DNA of 64,000 nucleotides from Zhengitettix transpicula (Eukaryota > Arthropoda > Insecta > Orthoptera > Tetrigidae): the NCBI GenBank assembly GCA_037074705.1, contig CM073592.1, positions 84,646,629 through 84,710,628 on the forward strand, given 5' to 3'. The first letter of the stretch is position 1, and each line of letters opens with the position of its first letter. The position numbers and the translations under genes are program-made. The notes beneath the pieces were generated by a model. The model saw only the letters and a list, made by a program, of their open reading frames with translations, did not search any database and was not told the origin of the DNA. Below are positions 36,912 to 49,500 of this stretch, piece by piece.

Positions 36912-39900
36912 AATGATCACATACAGGCATACAAATGAAAAAAATAATATTTATATTTTTACAAACAAATTTTATGAACAGTTATCAGAATTTACAATTA
37001 TACATTTAATATTATAAAAAGATCTCTTTCTCTCATGGGTCTTTACTGGGTTTGATAACGGACAGAACATAAATAATCAAAGAACCCAACATTTATCTTT
37101 GAATTACACAGAAGTATTTAATTGTCTAGGCATTGACAAAACTTATGAACAAACTTATTCTACAGATTGCTTCTATATTCAAAAGAGTTTATTTTATTAA
37201 CACAAGAAGAGAAAGATATCTGACTGTATCCTTTAATTACGTTTACACGTGTTAATACCATAAATTTCAACTCACGATTTCTCAGGAACCTTTGGCTCAT
37301 TCATTAAACACACACTTTATAGACTGGATGTTTACACACACTGACTCTAACACATATTACTGGTTCGACGATAGCTGGTTCTCCATACTTGGCGAAGTAC
37401 ATCCCAGTTGCTCGTGGAGAAAACTACTCGACGCTGGATGCTGTGTCCTGGTCTCCTACCATTGAAGACTGGTCAAATTTTGATACTAATACAGATTGAA
37501 CTTCTGCATATGAAAATGTTTATAGTTGAATAATTTTCTATTTTTCTCGCATGCTGCAAATTTCTCCATTCCCTCCGCTCTTACACTCAACTCCAACTAA
37601 CTTCCAAGTTTGATGCCCACAGCATCTCTCTCTTACGCTGACTCCTCTCCCTCGCTGACTGAATCACAATAGCTTATCCCTTGCATATATACTACTAGCC
37701 TCCTCGTTTCCTTTTGTTCCAAGACCCACGTCGCATCTTCGCGGTGACAGAATCTCCATTACTGAGATTTACAATCTGCAGCTGCAGTTCCTTAACAAAA
37801 TAGCTAGCCCCTCCGTCATGTCACATCGAGACAGGACCCGCAATTACTTTGCACCCTCAATTACTCTGTACTTGTCGTCCTCACAAGACTTGCGTTGACC
37901 CCTCCTTACAAATCCTAAGTAAATATGCCACTTGTCAGGCCATTAATCAGAAGACAATAGCCTGCCCTAACATAATCACTTTGGGACCGGCTACTTGAAT
38001 GCCTTTATTAAACCGATACCTCTTGCGACCGGCCACCCACGTGCCCTTTTTTTGCTGTACACGTCCTAAGTACACATTGCAACTTCCTGTGCCGGCCCAG
38101 ACTCTTCATCTGAAATAAATGTCTTGTCGCTCTGTCTCGTCACATCGAGACAGGACCCGTAATTACTTTGCCCTTGTGTCCTCTTCCCAACATGTGCGCT
38201 GTTCGGAAACAATGCATTCCCTCAATGCATTACATTATGCCCCAAATTTAGTTTGAGAAAGGAATGTCCAGACTTTACTCTTCGAAAAACTGAATTTTTT
38301 TCAAGATTTGCCCTAATTTGTCAGATTTCGCTCAGAAACTTATATCTAATTACCATTAATTAAAAGATTTACAAAATTTCCCGTTAAATATTGGTGCAAT
38401 GTATTATTTTTCTCATTACATAAATTGTAATAAAATTTTTAACTAAGTTTTACGATTTTAATTAAATGTGCATATTTGGTCTTAATCCTAATTTTAAACA
38501 TTTATATGCCCCATATTACAAATTATTTCTATGTTTGTGGATGCCACAAAATCACATACAACCCTTAACTTAATATCTACACCCCTTCACATTATTTAAA
38601 GTTCTTACATTTTATCAACTTTATCTTATCTTTAATTGTATAATTAAGAATAACTATTATTATTCATTGACTTATTTTTTCTTATTTTAAAAAAATCAAA
38701 TATTATTAATTATTATTTTCTAAAATATCAACTAACTTTATAAAATTTAAATCTATTTTCTAACCCACAATCATTTAAACTTTGAATCTATCTTGTGTCT
38801 CTAAACTCAAATAAGCCTTGACCTATTTTCTTCCTGAAATTCTCCAGCTGTTCATGTTTACTTCCAACCAGCAGTTCTTTGCTTACATCCGATCACATGT
38901 TCTTTGTTTATATTCTCCTTCTTTCACTCCTCAAATTTATCGACGTTAAACTTTCCTAACTTCTATATTTTGCAACTATCCAAACTCTTACTAACTTGCT
39001 TAAACTTCTTAACCCCTTCCTAAACTTTATTCTTTCATTTCTTAATGCCTTCTTCATACTACTCCCGTCAGCTGTCCCCACTTCATGTTTGTAAACAAAT
39101 CCTTCTATCTTATTTTGTTATAAAAATTCTTCCCTTCAATCCTTCTATTTCCTCATCACTTTATACTTCATTCCCATTTTCCATTATCCTCCCAATATTT
39201 CATCCTTCCTTTTATCCCCCTCTTCACTACTTAACCCTTTAATCTCTCCTTCAACATCGGCTTTATGCCTCTCCAAACTTTAACTCTTTACCACCTTTTT
39301 CCTTAACTACCACATACTTTTTCATTCAACTTATCCTCCTATCTCTCTACTCCCTCATCAAGCTCTTATAAACAAACAGTGTAGCAACCGCCACGACACT
39401 AGCAAGAAAAAAAATATAGAAACGTTTTCGGTCACGAATGCCGCTCTCCTATCCGCAAAACCCTTATCAGTGATCCCCTATCACAAAATGTATAACACGA
39501 GAATCTAGAACCCCCGAATTTCAATCAAACAAAACAACAAGGAATCCATGTTACAATGGTTTACTTTTTAACACCTTCGAATGTTTTCATCTTACCCTCT
39601 ATGGTTAGAATTCATCAATATTCATTCAGGAAGAACAAGAAGAAATAGCTTAAACATGCCACGCCCCCCTTTCCTGCACAATAACCTATGTTCCCTCATT
39701 TAAATTTACATTTCTCAAAATTATCCTACCCTATCTTATCTCATTCCTAACCCTTCTCCTCCATTTACACAATAAACATCTCCAAGTCGCTTTCAAATCA
39801 TTCAAACGTGAATGAGCAAACATACAAAATTAACTTTACTCATGTGACAGCTTAAACGTGCCACGCCCCTTTTCCTGCACAATAACCTATGTTCCCTCAT

Positions 39901-42900
39901 TTAAATTTACATTTCTCAAAATTATCCTACCCTATCTTATCTTATTCCTAACCCTTCTCCTCCATTTACACACTAAACATCTCAAAGTCACTTTCAAATT
40001 ATTCCAATGAATGAGAATCATACAAAATTAAATTTACTCATGTGACAGCTTAAACATGCCACGCCCCTTTTCCTCTTACATCGTAATCTTTAGTAAACAA
40101 AACATTGTAGCAACCGCCACGAAAATTAACAAGAGACAAAAAAAAAAATAAAGAAACATTCTCGGTCACGAATGCCGCTCGCCTATCCGCAAAACACTTA
40201 TCAGTGATCCCCTATCACAAAATGAATAACACGAGAATTTTGACCCCCCAGTATTTCAATGAAAATCACAAGAATACCATGCCATAATGGTCTTTCTTCC
40301 TAACTTTCTAACATCTGCTTCTTCCGAACCAAACTTTGGTTAGAATAGCATCAATATTCATTTTTTAAGAAAACAAGGAATAGCTTCAGTTTAAACAGAA
40401 TAAGCACCTAATGATGACGAAGACCAAATTATAGAAAAGAAATTATAATTTGTAGCAAAAAGGTTCCCTAGGTTTACTAGACCTATGACAGTTAAACACG
40501 ACTATCCCTTCAGGTACAAGATTGAAGAAAACAGAGTATTGAAACATAAGAAAATAATTCTGTAGCGGGAGTAATCACGAATGCTACGTGTGTAATTAAC
40601 AAAGAGCGTTAATCCCCCTGATTATTTGAATTTTTACATCTATCCAGTATCTCTGAACCCAAAAACACTTTGACCTGCATTCTGCCAAAATTCTCCATCT
40701 GTTCCATATTTGCATCTAATCAAATGTTTATTATTTACATCTTTCTCCCCTCCATTCACCAATGTTACAATCTTGTTTCCAAATTCTATGTTTAAATAAC
40801 ATTCAATATTTCCAATTACTTGTTTTAAATTCTTAAATTCCATCTGCTTTATAATTATCAGTTTTATTCCCATATTTCTTAAAGTTTTCATTGCCATGCT
40901 CCCATCAGCTGTCTTCATCTTTGTAAACAAACATTTCTGTAATACCTTGATTCACTACACCTCCCTGTAATTCTTCTATTCTTTCATAATTTTCTATTTC
41001 ATTAACATCTTCCCCTATCTCATCTCCCTGCTCATCACCACCTTCAATACTTAACCCTTTAATCTCTCCTTTAACATTGTCAGCTTCATGCCCCGTCAAA
41101 ACTAAATTCTTTCCAACGTTTTCAATAACTATCACTTCTATCTCATTAACGTTTTCATTACCCTTAACCTCCAATAACCCCACTTTATTTCCTACTTCAC
41201 ATTTTTCTATTTCAATGTTTACATTATCCTTGTTTACTTTTTCTACACCATTAGATTTTATCTCTGCACTGTCCTCTCTAACTCTCAATAGTTTTATCAA
41301 AGCTCTCATTATTTCCCTTTCTCCATTCTCTTACATCTGTGTTTAATTCTACTATGTATTTTTTCACTTCTGCTAAATTTTTCTTCACACCATCCCAATT
41401 TTTATCCATACTCTTACCCAAATCTGCTAAGTTTTTATTAATATTTTTATTCATATCTTCCAAATTTTTATCCCTACTCTTACCCAAATCTGCTAAGTTT
41501 TTATTAATCTCTGCTACACCTTTCTTTAAGTATTCTAATATCATCATACTTCCACTATCCTCTTCCATTTTCCTCTGTGAATTATTAACTCTAGAACCCA
41601 TTTTCTCTAAATTAAATTTAATCTAACTAACACTTAAAACCACAAACTAAACCAAGCTATCATCTTTAACTTTAAATGCACATTTAATCTTTTTTTTCTC
41701 TCTAACTTTCACACACACCTTTCCAAAATTGCATGCACATCCTATCCAAAATAAAATACTTTCGTGCACCAATACCGCAGTTAGTCAGATTTCGTTCTTT
41801 AATTATTATTCTGCCCTATTATCAAACATCGTGCCACACGTTGTTGCCCCAAAATGTAATAACCAAAAGGTGACAATTTATTTTGCCCCACATTGTGGTA
41901 GCCAAAATGTAATAATTAAAAGTGACAATTTAATTTGACGGGCCTTTAAATGAAAAATTATAGACTTTAAAACACACAACATTTATTTACCAATTCTTGA
42001 AACATTATACAATTTAATAAAAAACATATATCTCTCTCATGGGTCTTTACTGGGTTTGATAATGGACAGAACTTAAATAATCAAAGAACCCAACATTTAT
42101 CTTTAAATTACACAGAAGTATTTAATCGTCTAGGCATTGACGAAACTTATGAACGAACTTATTCTACAGATTGCTTCTATATTCAAAAGAGTTTATTTTA
42201 TTAACACAAGAAGAGAACGATATCTGACTATCCTTTAATTACATTTACACATGTTAATACCATAAATTTCAACTCACGATTTCTCAGGAGCCTTTGGCTC
42301 GTTCATTAAACACACACTTTATAGACTGGATGTTTACACACACTGACTCTAACACATATTACTGGTTCGACGATAGCTGGTTCTCCATACTCAGCGAAGG
42401 ACATCCCAGTTGCTCGTGGAGAAAACTACTCGACGCTGGATGCTGTGTCCTGGTCTCCTACCATTGAAGACTGGTCAAATTTTGATACTAATACAGATTG
42501 AACTTCTGCATATGAAAATGTTTATAGTTGAATAATTTTCTATTTTTCTCGCATGCTGCAAATTTCTCCATTCCCTCCGCTCTTACACTCAACTCCAACT
42601 AACTTCCAAGTTTGATGCCCACAGCATCTCTCTCTTACGCTGACTCCTCTCCCTCGCTGACTGAATCACAATAGCTTATCCCTTGCATATATACTACTAG
42701 CCTCCTCGTTTCCTTTTGTTCCAAGACCCACGTCGCATCTTCGCGGTGACAGAATCTCCATTACTGAGATTTACAATCTGCAGCTGCAGTTCCTTAGCAA
42801 AATAGCTAGCCCCTCCGTCATGTCACATCGAGACAGGACCCGCAATTACTTTGCACCCTCAATTACTCTGTACTTGTCGTCCTCACAAGACTTGCGTTGA

Positions 42901-43436
42901 CCCCTCCTTACAAATCCTAAGTAAATATGCCACTTGTCAGGCCATTAATCAGAGACAATAGCCTGCCCTAACATAATCACTTTGGGACCGGCTACTTGAA
43001 TGCCTTTATTAAACCGATACCTCTTGCGACCGGCCACCCACGTGCCCTTTTTTTGCTGTACACGTCCTAAGTACACATTGCAACTTCCTGTGCCGGCCCA
43101 GACTCTTCATCTGAAATAAATGTCTTGTCGCTCTGTCTCGTCACATCGAGACAGGACCCGTAATTACTTTGCCCTTGCGTCCTCTTCCCAACATGTGCGC
43201 TGTTCCGAAACAATGCATTCCCTCAATGCATTACAATAAATATATATATATATAGTAAGGATATGACATTGTCAAAAATAATTGTGTTATTGGTACAGAA
43301 AGGAAAAAGAGATAGCTTGTGGCTTCCCTGAAAGTGAAGTACAGTGTAGCCATATGGAACCAAAGGTTGTTCTTCAAATTTTCAGAGGCTCTCAAACCTC
43401 CTCCTTCAGGAAGGAGTGTTACACAAGTCCACAGCA

Positions 43437-43535
<99 letters not shown>

Positions 43536-46500
43536 AGGGGAAGGAAATTGGAATATTTAGATAGAAATTTGTAATTTAGGTGCTGTATTGGTATGGGTTT
43601 CAATGCTTGATAGCAAAATTTAACTTCATCATGAATGTGTTGTGTCATTAAGGGATCAACTATGTGCTTACACATAATCTACTTGAAGTGGGAATGCCTG
43701 AGGTGTGGTATCATAAATTGGTTATAAAATGGCCTCCAGTATGTGTGCGATCAAGTCAGATTTCCACTGATCCTCCTGATTTATATGCTGCTGGAGATGT
43801 GGATGTTTCCTTGGTCAACTGTCTTACCAGTCTACATTAGGAGTGTTCAGTCTGTAAGAAACTGATTCCACTATTCACCTCTATGGTTAGGTATTTGACA
43901 GTGGATTTCACAATTTCTACTCTGCAAATGTTTGTTGTCTGCCATAGCATACATGCTGAATTTTAAAATAGGGTTATAACATATTCAAATATTTTGAATT
44001 CAAAATTCTCCAAGCTCATTGAATTTTTTCATTAATTCTTCAGTTTCACATTTTCTAACTTATCTCAAGTTGGAATGGAGGGTACTGAAGGAGGATAATA
44101 CCACCGAAATATTCTCTATTTTTACTTCATGGATTTCACCTTCAACTCTCAGGGGAACTCAGAATAAATACTATCATAATATATGAGTATGTATACTTAT
44201 CTTTATGACAATATGTAGATAAATGACCACATTGGTGAGGTGTTAATATAACCCTAGAATATTCATGTAAATATTTTTACTTCATTACAAAGTTTAAATG
44301 GAAAATAAGGTTAAGGGAACAGATTCTAAGTAAATTAAGAGATTGATATAATCTTTCAAAGGCCTTTCCAATATCCAAGTTGTTACAGTAAGAGAGAAAA
44401 AACTGGATTATATAAAAATTTTAGCATACCCTCTAGGTCCTTCTTGTGCATATATACGACTCAGAACTCTTGATACTTTTAAATCTGCATAATCGCTAGG
44501 AATTTTAAGCTCACTCTCCGTTAGCATTATTCTTGTTTTAGCTACATCTAGTGGTGTGGTCATTGCAGCAGCTACACAACCTAATGTACATAAAAATTGA
44601 CAGTTCAATAAATTATAAATATAAGACCAAATAAAACTAAAAAAAACATAGGATCAGAATAAATGCTAGCATATAATGATAGATAATGGCTAGATATATG
44701 TTAATGTAATGTTAAAATGTATTCCAAATATAATTATCAGGTTTCAACATGTTTCTAGTAATGTTGTATTGTTATCAAAAGAATTGACCCAAGAATTATA
44801 TTAGGGAGAAATTCAGCAGGAAAAGCTTCACGCTCTACAAAAATTTGTGATATTTCTGTGTAAATACTATTCGTACTGGTATTAAACAAATAAACTTGTC
44901 ATGTTTTGTTTAAAGATTTAAATTCAAACCATACTTTGTAGACCAGTAACTGTACTAAGATTCAGATTTTGATAGTTATTTAATAAAAAAAAAGGTCAAT
45001 TAAGGGACATTAAATAAAAGATCTAATGCTGACAGGTGACTATGACACACGAAAAGAAAAATTTATTGAAGGTCAAAATTAAAATAATTAATTCAACAAT
45101 TTTATTACTTAACAGATACAATTTAATGGGTGATTGACAATACAATCAAACCTTGCTTAACGAACACATCCCATAATGAGTTATGTTTCACAGAAAGAGT
45201 GACATTACATGCAGGATCCTGATTACATCTTGACTTGTAATGTACCTTCACTTTTGGGAGTTTATTTATTTACTCATTTAAAATAATAATAATTATTATA
45301 TGGTGGGTAATCATAGAACAAACAAACAATAGATTTAACTATATATTTAACTTTCATGGATGTATTCATTTTAATTTCACATTAAATTATGCCAGCTTAG
45401 AATAAACTATAATTTACAATAAAACAAAATTTAACACTTACATTTAACAATAAAAAAATATCATGTGACTTAACCTCAGGGTCTTTAGGGCCTTCTCATC
45501 GATTATCAAACAATCTGCTAACTGAGACAAATTTGCACATGGTTTAGAAATTTTACAATACAATACAATTTGTGTTACTGTCCAGGTCCAACCACCAGCA
45601 ATGTCCCCAAATAAAATACAAGATAAGAAAAATCACTGTAGAAGTAGAACACCAAATTAATGAGAAGTGAGTCTAATGTGTTATACAAACTGTCTACATC
45701 AACAATTTACACTACCCTAAAAAACAAAGATAAGATTAAAGAGATATATGTTGCAAAGGCTGTCACAAAAATTTCTATGGGATGGCCATATAATCAATAC
45801 ATTGAAAAATTGCTTTGAATATGGATCAAAAAGTAGCAAATACAAGGCAGCATAATTAAGAAATACATGATTTGTAAGGCAAAAAAATCTTTGTTGACAT
45901 TCAGAAGATGCCATGATTATCCACAGAAGAAGAATAAGCATTTAAGGCAAGCCAAGGGTGGAGAAGACATAAAAGCAGCCTAAAACTTCACTGACTAATT
46001 CAAGGTGCTCGTGAATTCTGAGGTTTTTAAATGTAATGATGAGACACGTCTCTTCTGGAAAAAGATGAAGTGAACTTTTATTACATCAGAGGAGAAAGCA
46101 TTGTTGAGCCGTAGGCAAAAGAAAGACTGCCTCATGCTATTGCTTTGTGCAAATGTAAGTGGCATTTTGAAAATTAAATGGCTTCTGGTTTACCATTCAG
46201 ATACCTGCCACTTTTCACAAAGATAAAAAAGCAGGGCATATGTTATGTGGATGTCCAAAAACAAGCATTGGGTAACACGTTACCTTTTTACAGATTAATG
46301 GGTCTGTATGTAAAAAAAAAATGCCACTCTTGGCCTGTTATTGACACTACTCATACCCTGCCTCCCTATACTACTACTTTACTTCAGCCCATTAAGTGAA
46401 TTTAAACTTAAGTGACCTTTCACCACCTACTCAAACATTCTAGACAACCCTTCCCCCATTGTCTGCCCACAGCACCTGGCCTCAGGCCTAGTCAGTCTCA

Positions 46501-49500
46501 AACTTTCCATGTAATCATATGCAAGCAACACTAGTGTACGAGTTCTCAATGAATATATTCACTCTACTCATGAGTTCTCATTATTAACTAGCTGGACATG
46601 TCAGACAAGAACCAGACTACCAACAGTATCCCAAATTGGTGCCTCCACACAAGAAGACAATGTAGGCCTCCAGATTCCAACCCCTGTGCCACAAACCCGC
46701 ACAGCAACACACACTGAGGAAGCTTAGGTCATAAAGCCACATCTAATACAATTACTTCTACCATTCTGGTTGTACCATCTTTGGTTCATAAAGGTTTAAG
46801 AATAATTTTATCTGGCTGGCATCAGGAATGATCACAGAAAATTTTGACTCGCTATAGTTTATTGGGTAACTGCTGCACAACCGAGGTCCAAGTTATAGTC
46901 ATAAACCTGCTACAACACAAGTATGGAGTTATGATGTGAGCACGCAATCCAGTATCTTCCATTGTGAAAAGTTTGAGGCTTAAGTGCCAGAAATGCCCGT
47001 CACTGTTCACATTGATGCCAGAGACAACAACCAGCCAAAGCCAACATCAATCTACATAAAAAATCAGGTGCAGCAACTTAACATAGTCACACCTTTAATG
47101 AACCCAGTTAACTAGGAACACAGCCAGACACTAAAATCAGGCTACATCAAAGATACGAGCCCATAAGATCAGAACATTCAAGTAGCAAAGTGGAGTTTCA
47201 GTTTCTTAAAAATGACAAAAAATCTAATTTGTTTGAATTAAATGGGTGTGTATTGTGATGGGCAATTCTCTTCTGGACAATCCCACTGGTGAGCTCAGCA
47301 ATAGGAAATTTTAATAATTGGGCGCCGGATAAATTTTTGCAAAAAATTTTATTGAAGATGTAAATTATTGTTTTAATGTATCATTAATATTTTAGCAGAA
47401 CATGAGAATCTATTTAGTCCTACAGAGTTGTTCAATATTTACTTCATTTATTCAGCACTTTAACTTGAAAATACATTACAAAACATCCATTCCAAATGGC
47501 AATCTCCTCTCTACAAAGATCATATTCTTGTTTAATAATGACTGTATGTATATATTATTAAAATTATAATTGAATAAACCCTTATTTTAATAGTCACATT
47601 AAATTTTTTCTTTCAATGAAAATGCCATGATTTTTAATAGATTGTCAGGAGCTTTTGGTTTTTACTAACCATATACATCTGTAAAAACAGTAAAATTATC
47701 AAGTACATTATTGAATTTAAATTATATGTATATCATGTATTAAAATAGGGGGTTAATCAATTATAATATTGATAATATCCTTTTTCAAAACAAAATTCCG
47801 TTGCCTGGCAACTGGCCTTCCTCCTCTTCTTTTACTATAATACTATAAACACCTTAATAAATTACCACATAAATATATAGCAAAGGTAAAATACCTGCTA
47901 TAGCACCACATAAAGCTTTTTCAGCTGGGTTCAGTTCAGTTTCTTTTACAGATTTGAGAACAATTTTGAAATATTCCCATAAAGGAAACTGCACAATGGA
48001 AAATGGTATTTCTCTTAAAACAGTGCTTAAATAACCACGGTAAAAACCTCTCCAACCTTCTTTTGCGTGAATTTGATATCCCATTTCTAATGAAGTTGTA
48101 TTCCTTAAAGAAGTTTGTTGGCGTTGTTTGAATATTTCAGTAGGTACTTTAATAATACAAGAAACCTGAAAATAACTGAACACATTACTTTCCATTTTAT
48201 ATAAGACATAAAAGTTGAATTATGTATAGCAAATGGATATATTGTATCCATGAACTTTTACCTTCTGACAGGAATAAAAGTTTTCAAATTGAATGTATAA
48301 AAAATTTCCGTTTTATGTTTAAATGCTCAGAACAGTTAATATGTTATATCCTTAATAAAACTAACATAGAAAAGTAAAAAACTGATTAGACTTTGTTCAA
48401 ATTGTTTCATACTTAATTTTCGTAAAGAAAAGTATCTTGCTTATACAAATACAATATTGAAAGCGAATAACATAAATGACAATTATAACAATCTGACTTC
48501 ATATTTAAATTAATTAATAAAAATAGCAGTCCATTAATGAGACAAAATTAATTATTGAATTTAAAAACATAATAAATACCAAACAGGGCATTTCATCCCT
48601 ATTTGGGGACTCATCAGAAGTATAGGTGTGATATTCAATTATGTAAACAAATTGAGTCTTACAAGATCATAATTTTAAAAAATACAATTATGCAAAATAT
48701 AATGTATATTGTTACTTACAATTTATTATAAGAAAAGTTAAGTAGACAAAATTTCTAACATGTGGTTTGCCCACTCATTGATGCCAAAACAACTATTGGC
48801 ACAACTGTTCCAAGTATTATTGAAATTTAATAAAACAATGGATATACAAATTTTAAATAATAAAGTTGTCATTCCTTCTTATCCATTTACAATATTTATT
48901 TGTAAAACTAGTCGATTTTCCCAGAATTTCATTTTATAGACTCCATTTCTATATGATAATTTCAATCTATGCAATAAATGTTATTATTATTTGTAATTAT
49001 CCAGATGTAGTAACACGAGTAAATTTTGTCTAGCCTACTTAATGAAAAATTTCTTAAGTCTTGCAATGGTATTGACAAGGATCACAACAGTTGATCAAAA
49101 CGTCTACAACTTTCAAATTATATTGCTCAAAATTAATTTCTGTTTTTTGGCCGTTATATGTGTCATTAAATTCTTGTTATTATCTTACAGATGTTAATTT
49201 TGTTTAGATTATAATTTTGCTTATTCATTAAAAGAAAGTGATAAAATGAAACTTACTAGTTCAGCAACACATGCTGCTCCCATATGAACTAATGGATATA
49301 ATTCTCCACTAGTTTGTGGCAGTACCAGAGATTTAACAGTGTTGTAAGCACCAAAGAAAAGTGCAGCTGTAAAAAGAAAGTAGCTAGGTGTCCAATTTAG
49401 ATTGTATACAATGGTCAATAATAATGCAAAATATTGAAAATTGATAATATATTATTTCAAACCTCTACTGCAAAAGTCCTTACACAAAAACCACTTTTGG

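Larger units (their letters stand above)
36909..43235 (-). mobile_element. Large non-autonomous LTR element (LARD-like), 6.3 kb
   Basis: Two direct repeats of about 1.33 kb (36909-38234 and 41908-43235) bound a 3.7-kb interior with no recognisable reverse transcriptase, integrase or protease. LTR ends are TGTAAT and ATTACA. On the minus strand the interior has open frames at 41278-41601, 40905-41309 and 40640-40930, which encode a lysine- and asparagine-rich, coiled-coil-like protein in pieces. A purine-containing tract with GGGGCATAA adjoins the left LTR. The LTRs are similar except for their distal 120 bp. The insertion is in (TA)n inside intron 5 of SLC25A26, in the same orientation as the gene. 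I call it LARD-like because it has large LTRs and lacks pol. Confidence 0.75.

Noticed and set aside
39640..40060. Regular repeats that could suggest a CRISPR-like array
   Set aside because: The units are about 195 bp in direct tandem without unique spacers, inside an LTR element of an animal genome.
43231..43675. Open frames rich in YIYIYI and HTHTHT
   Set aside because: They are translations of the compound microsatellite, not genes.
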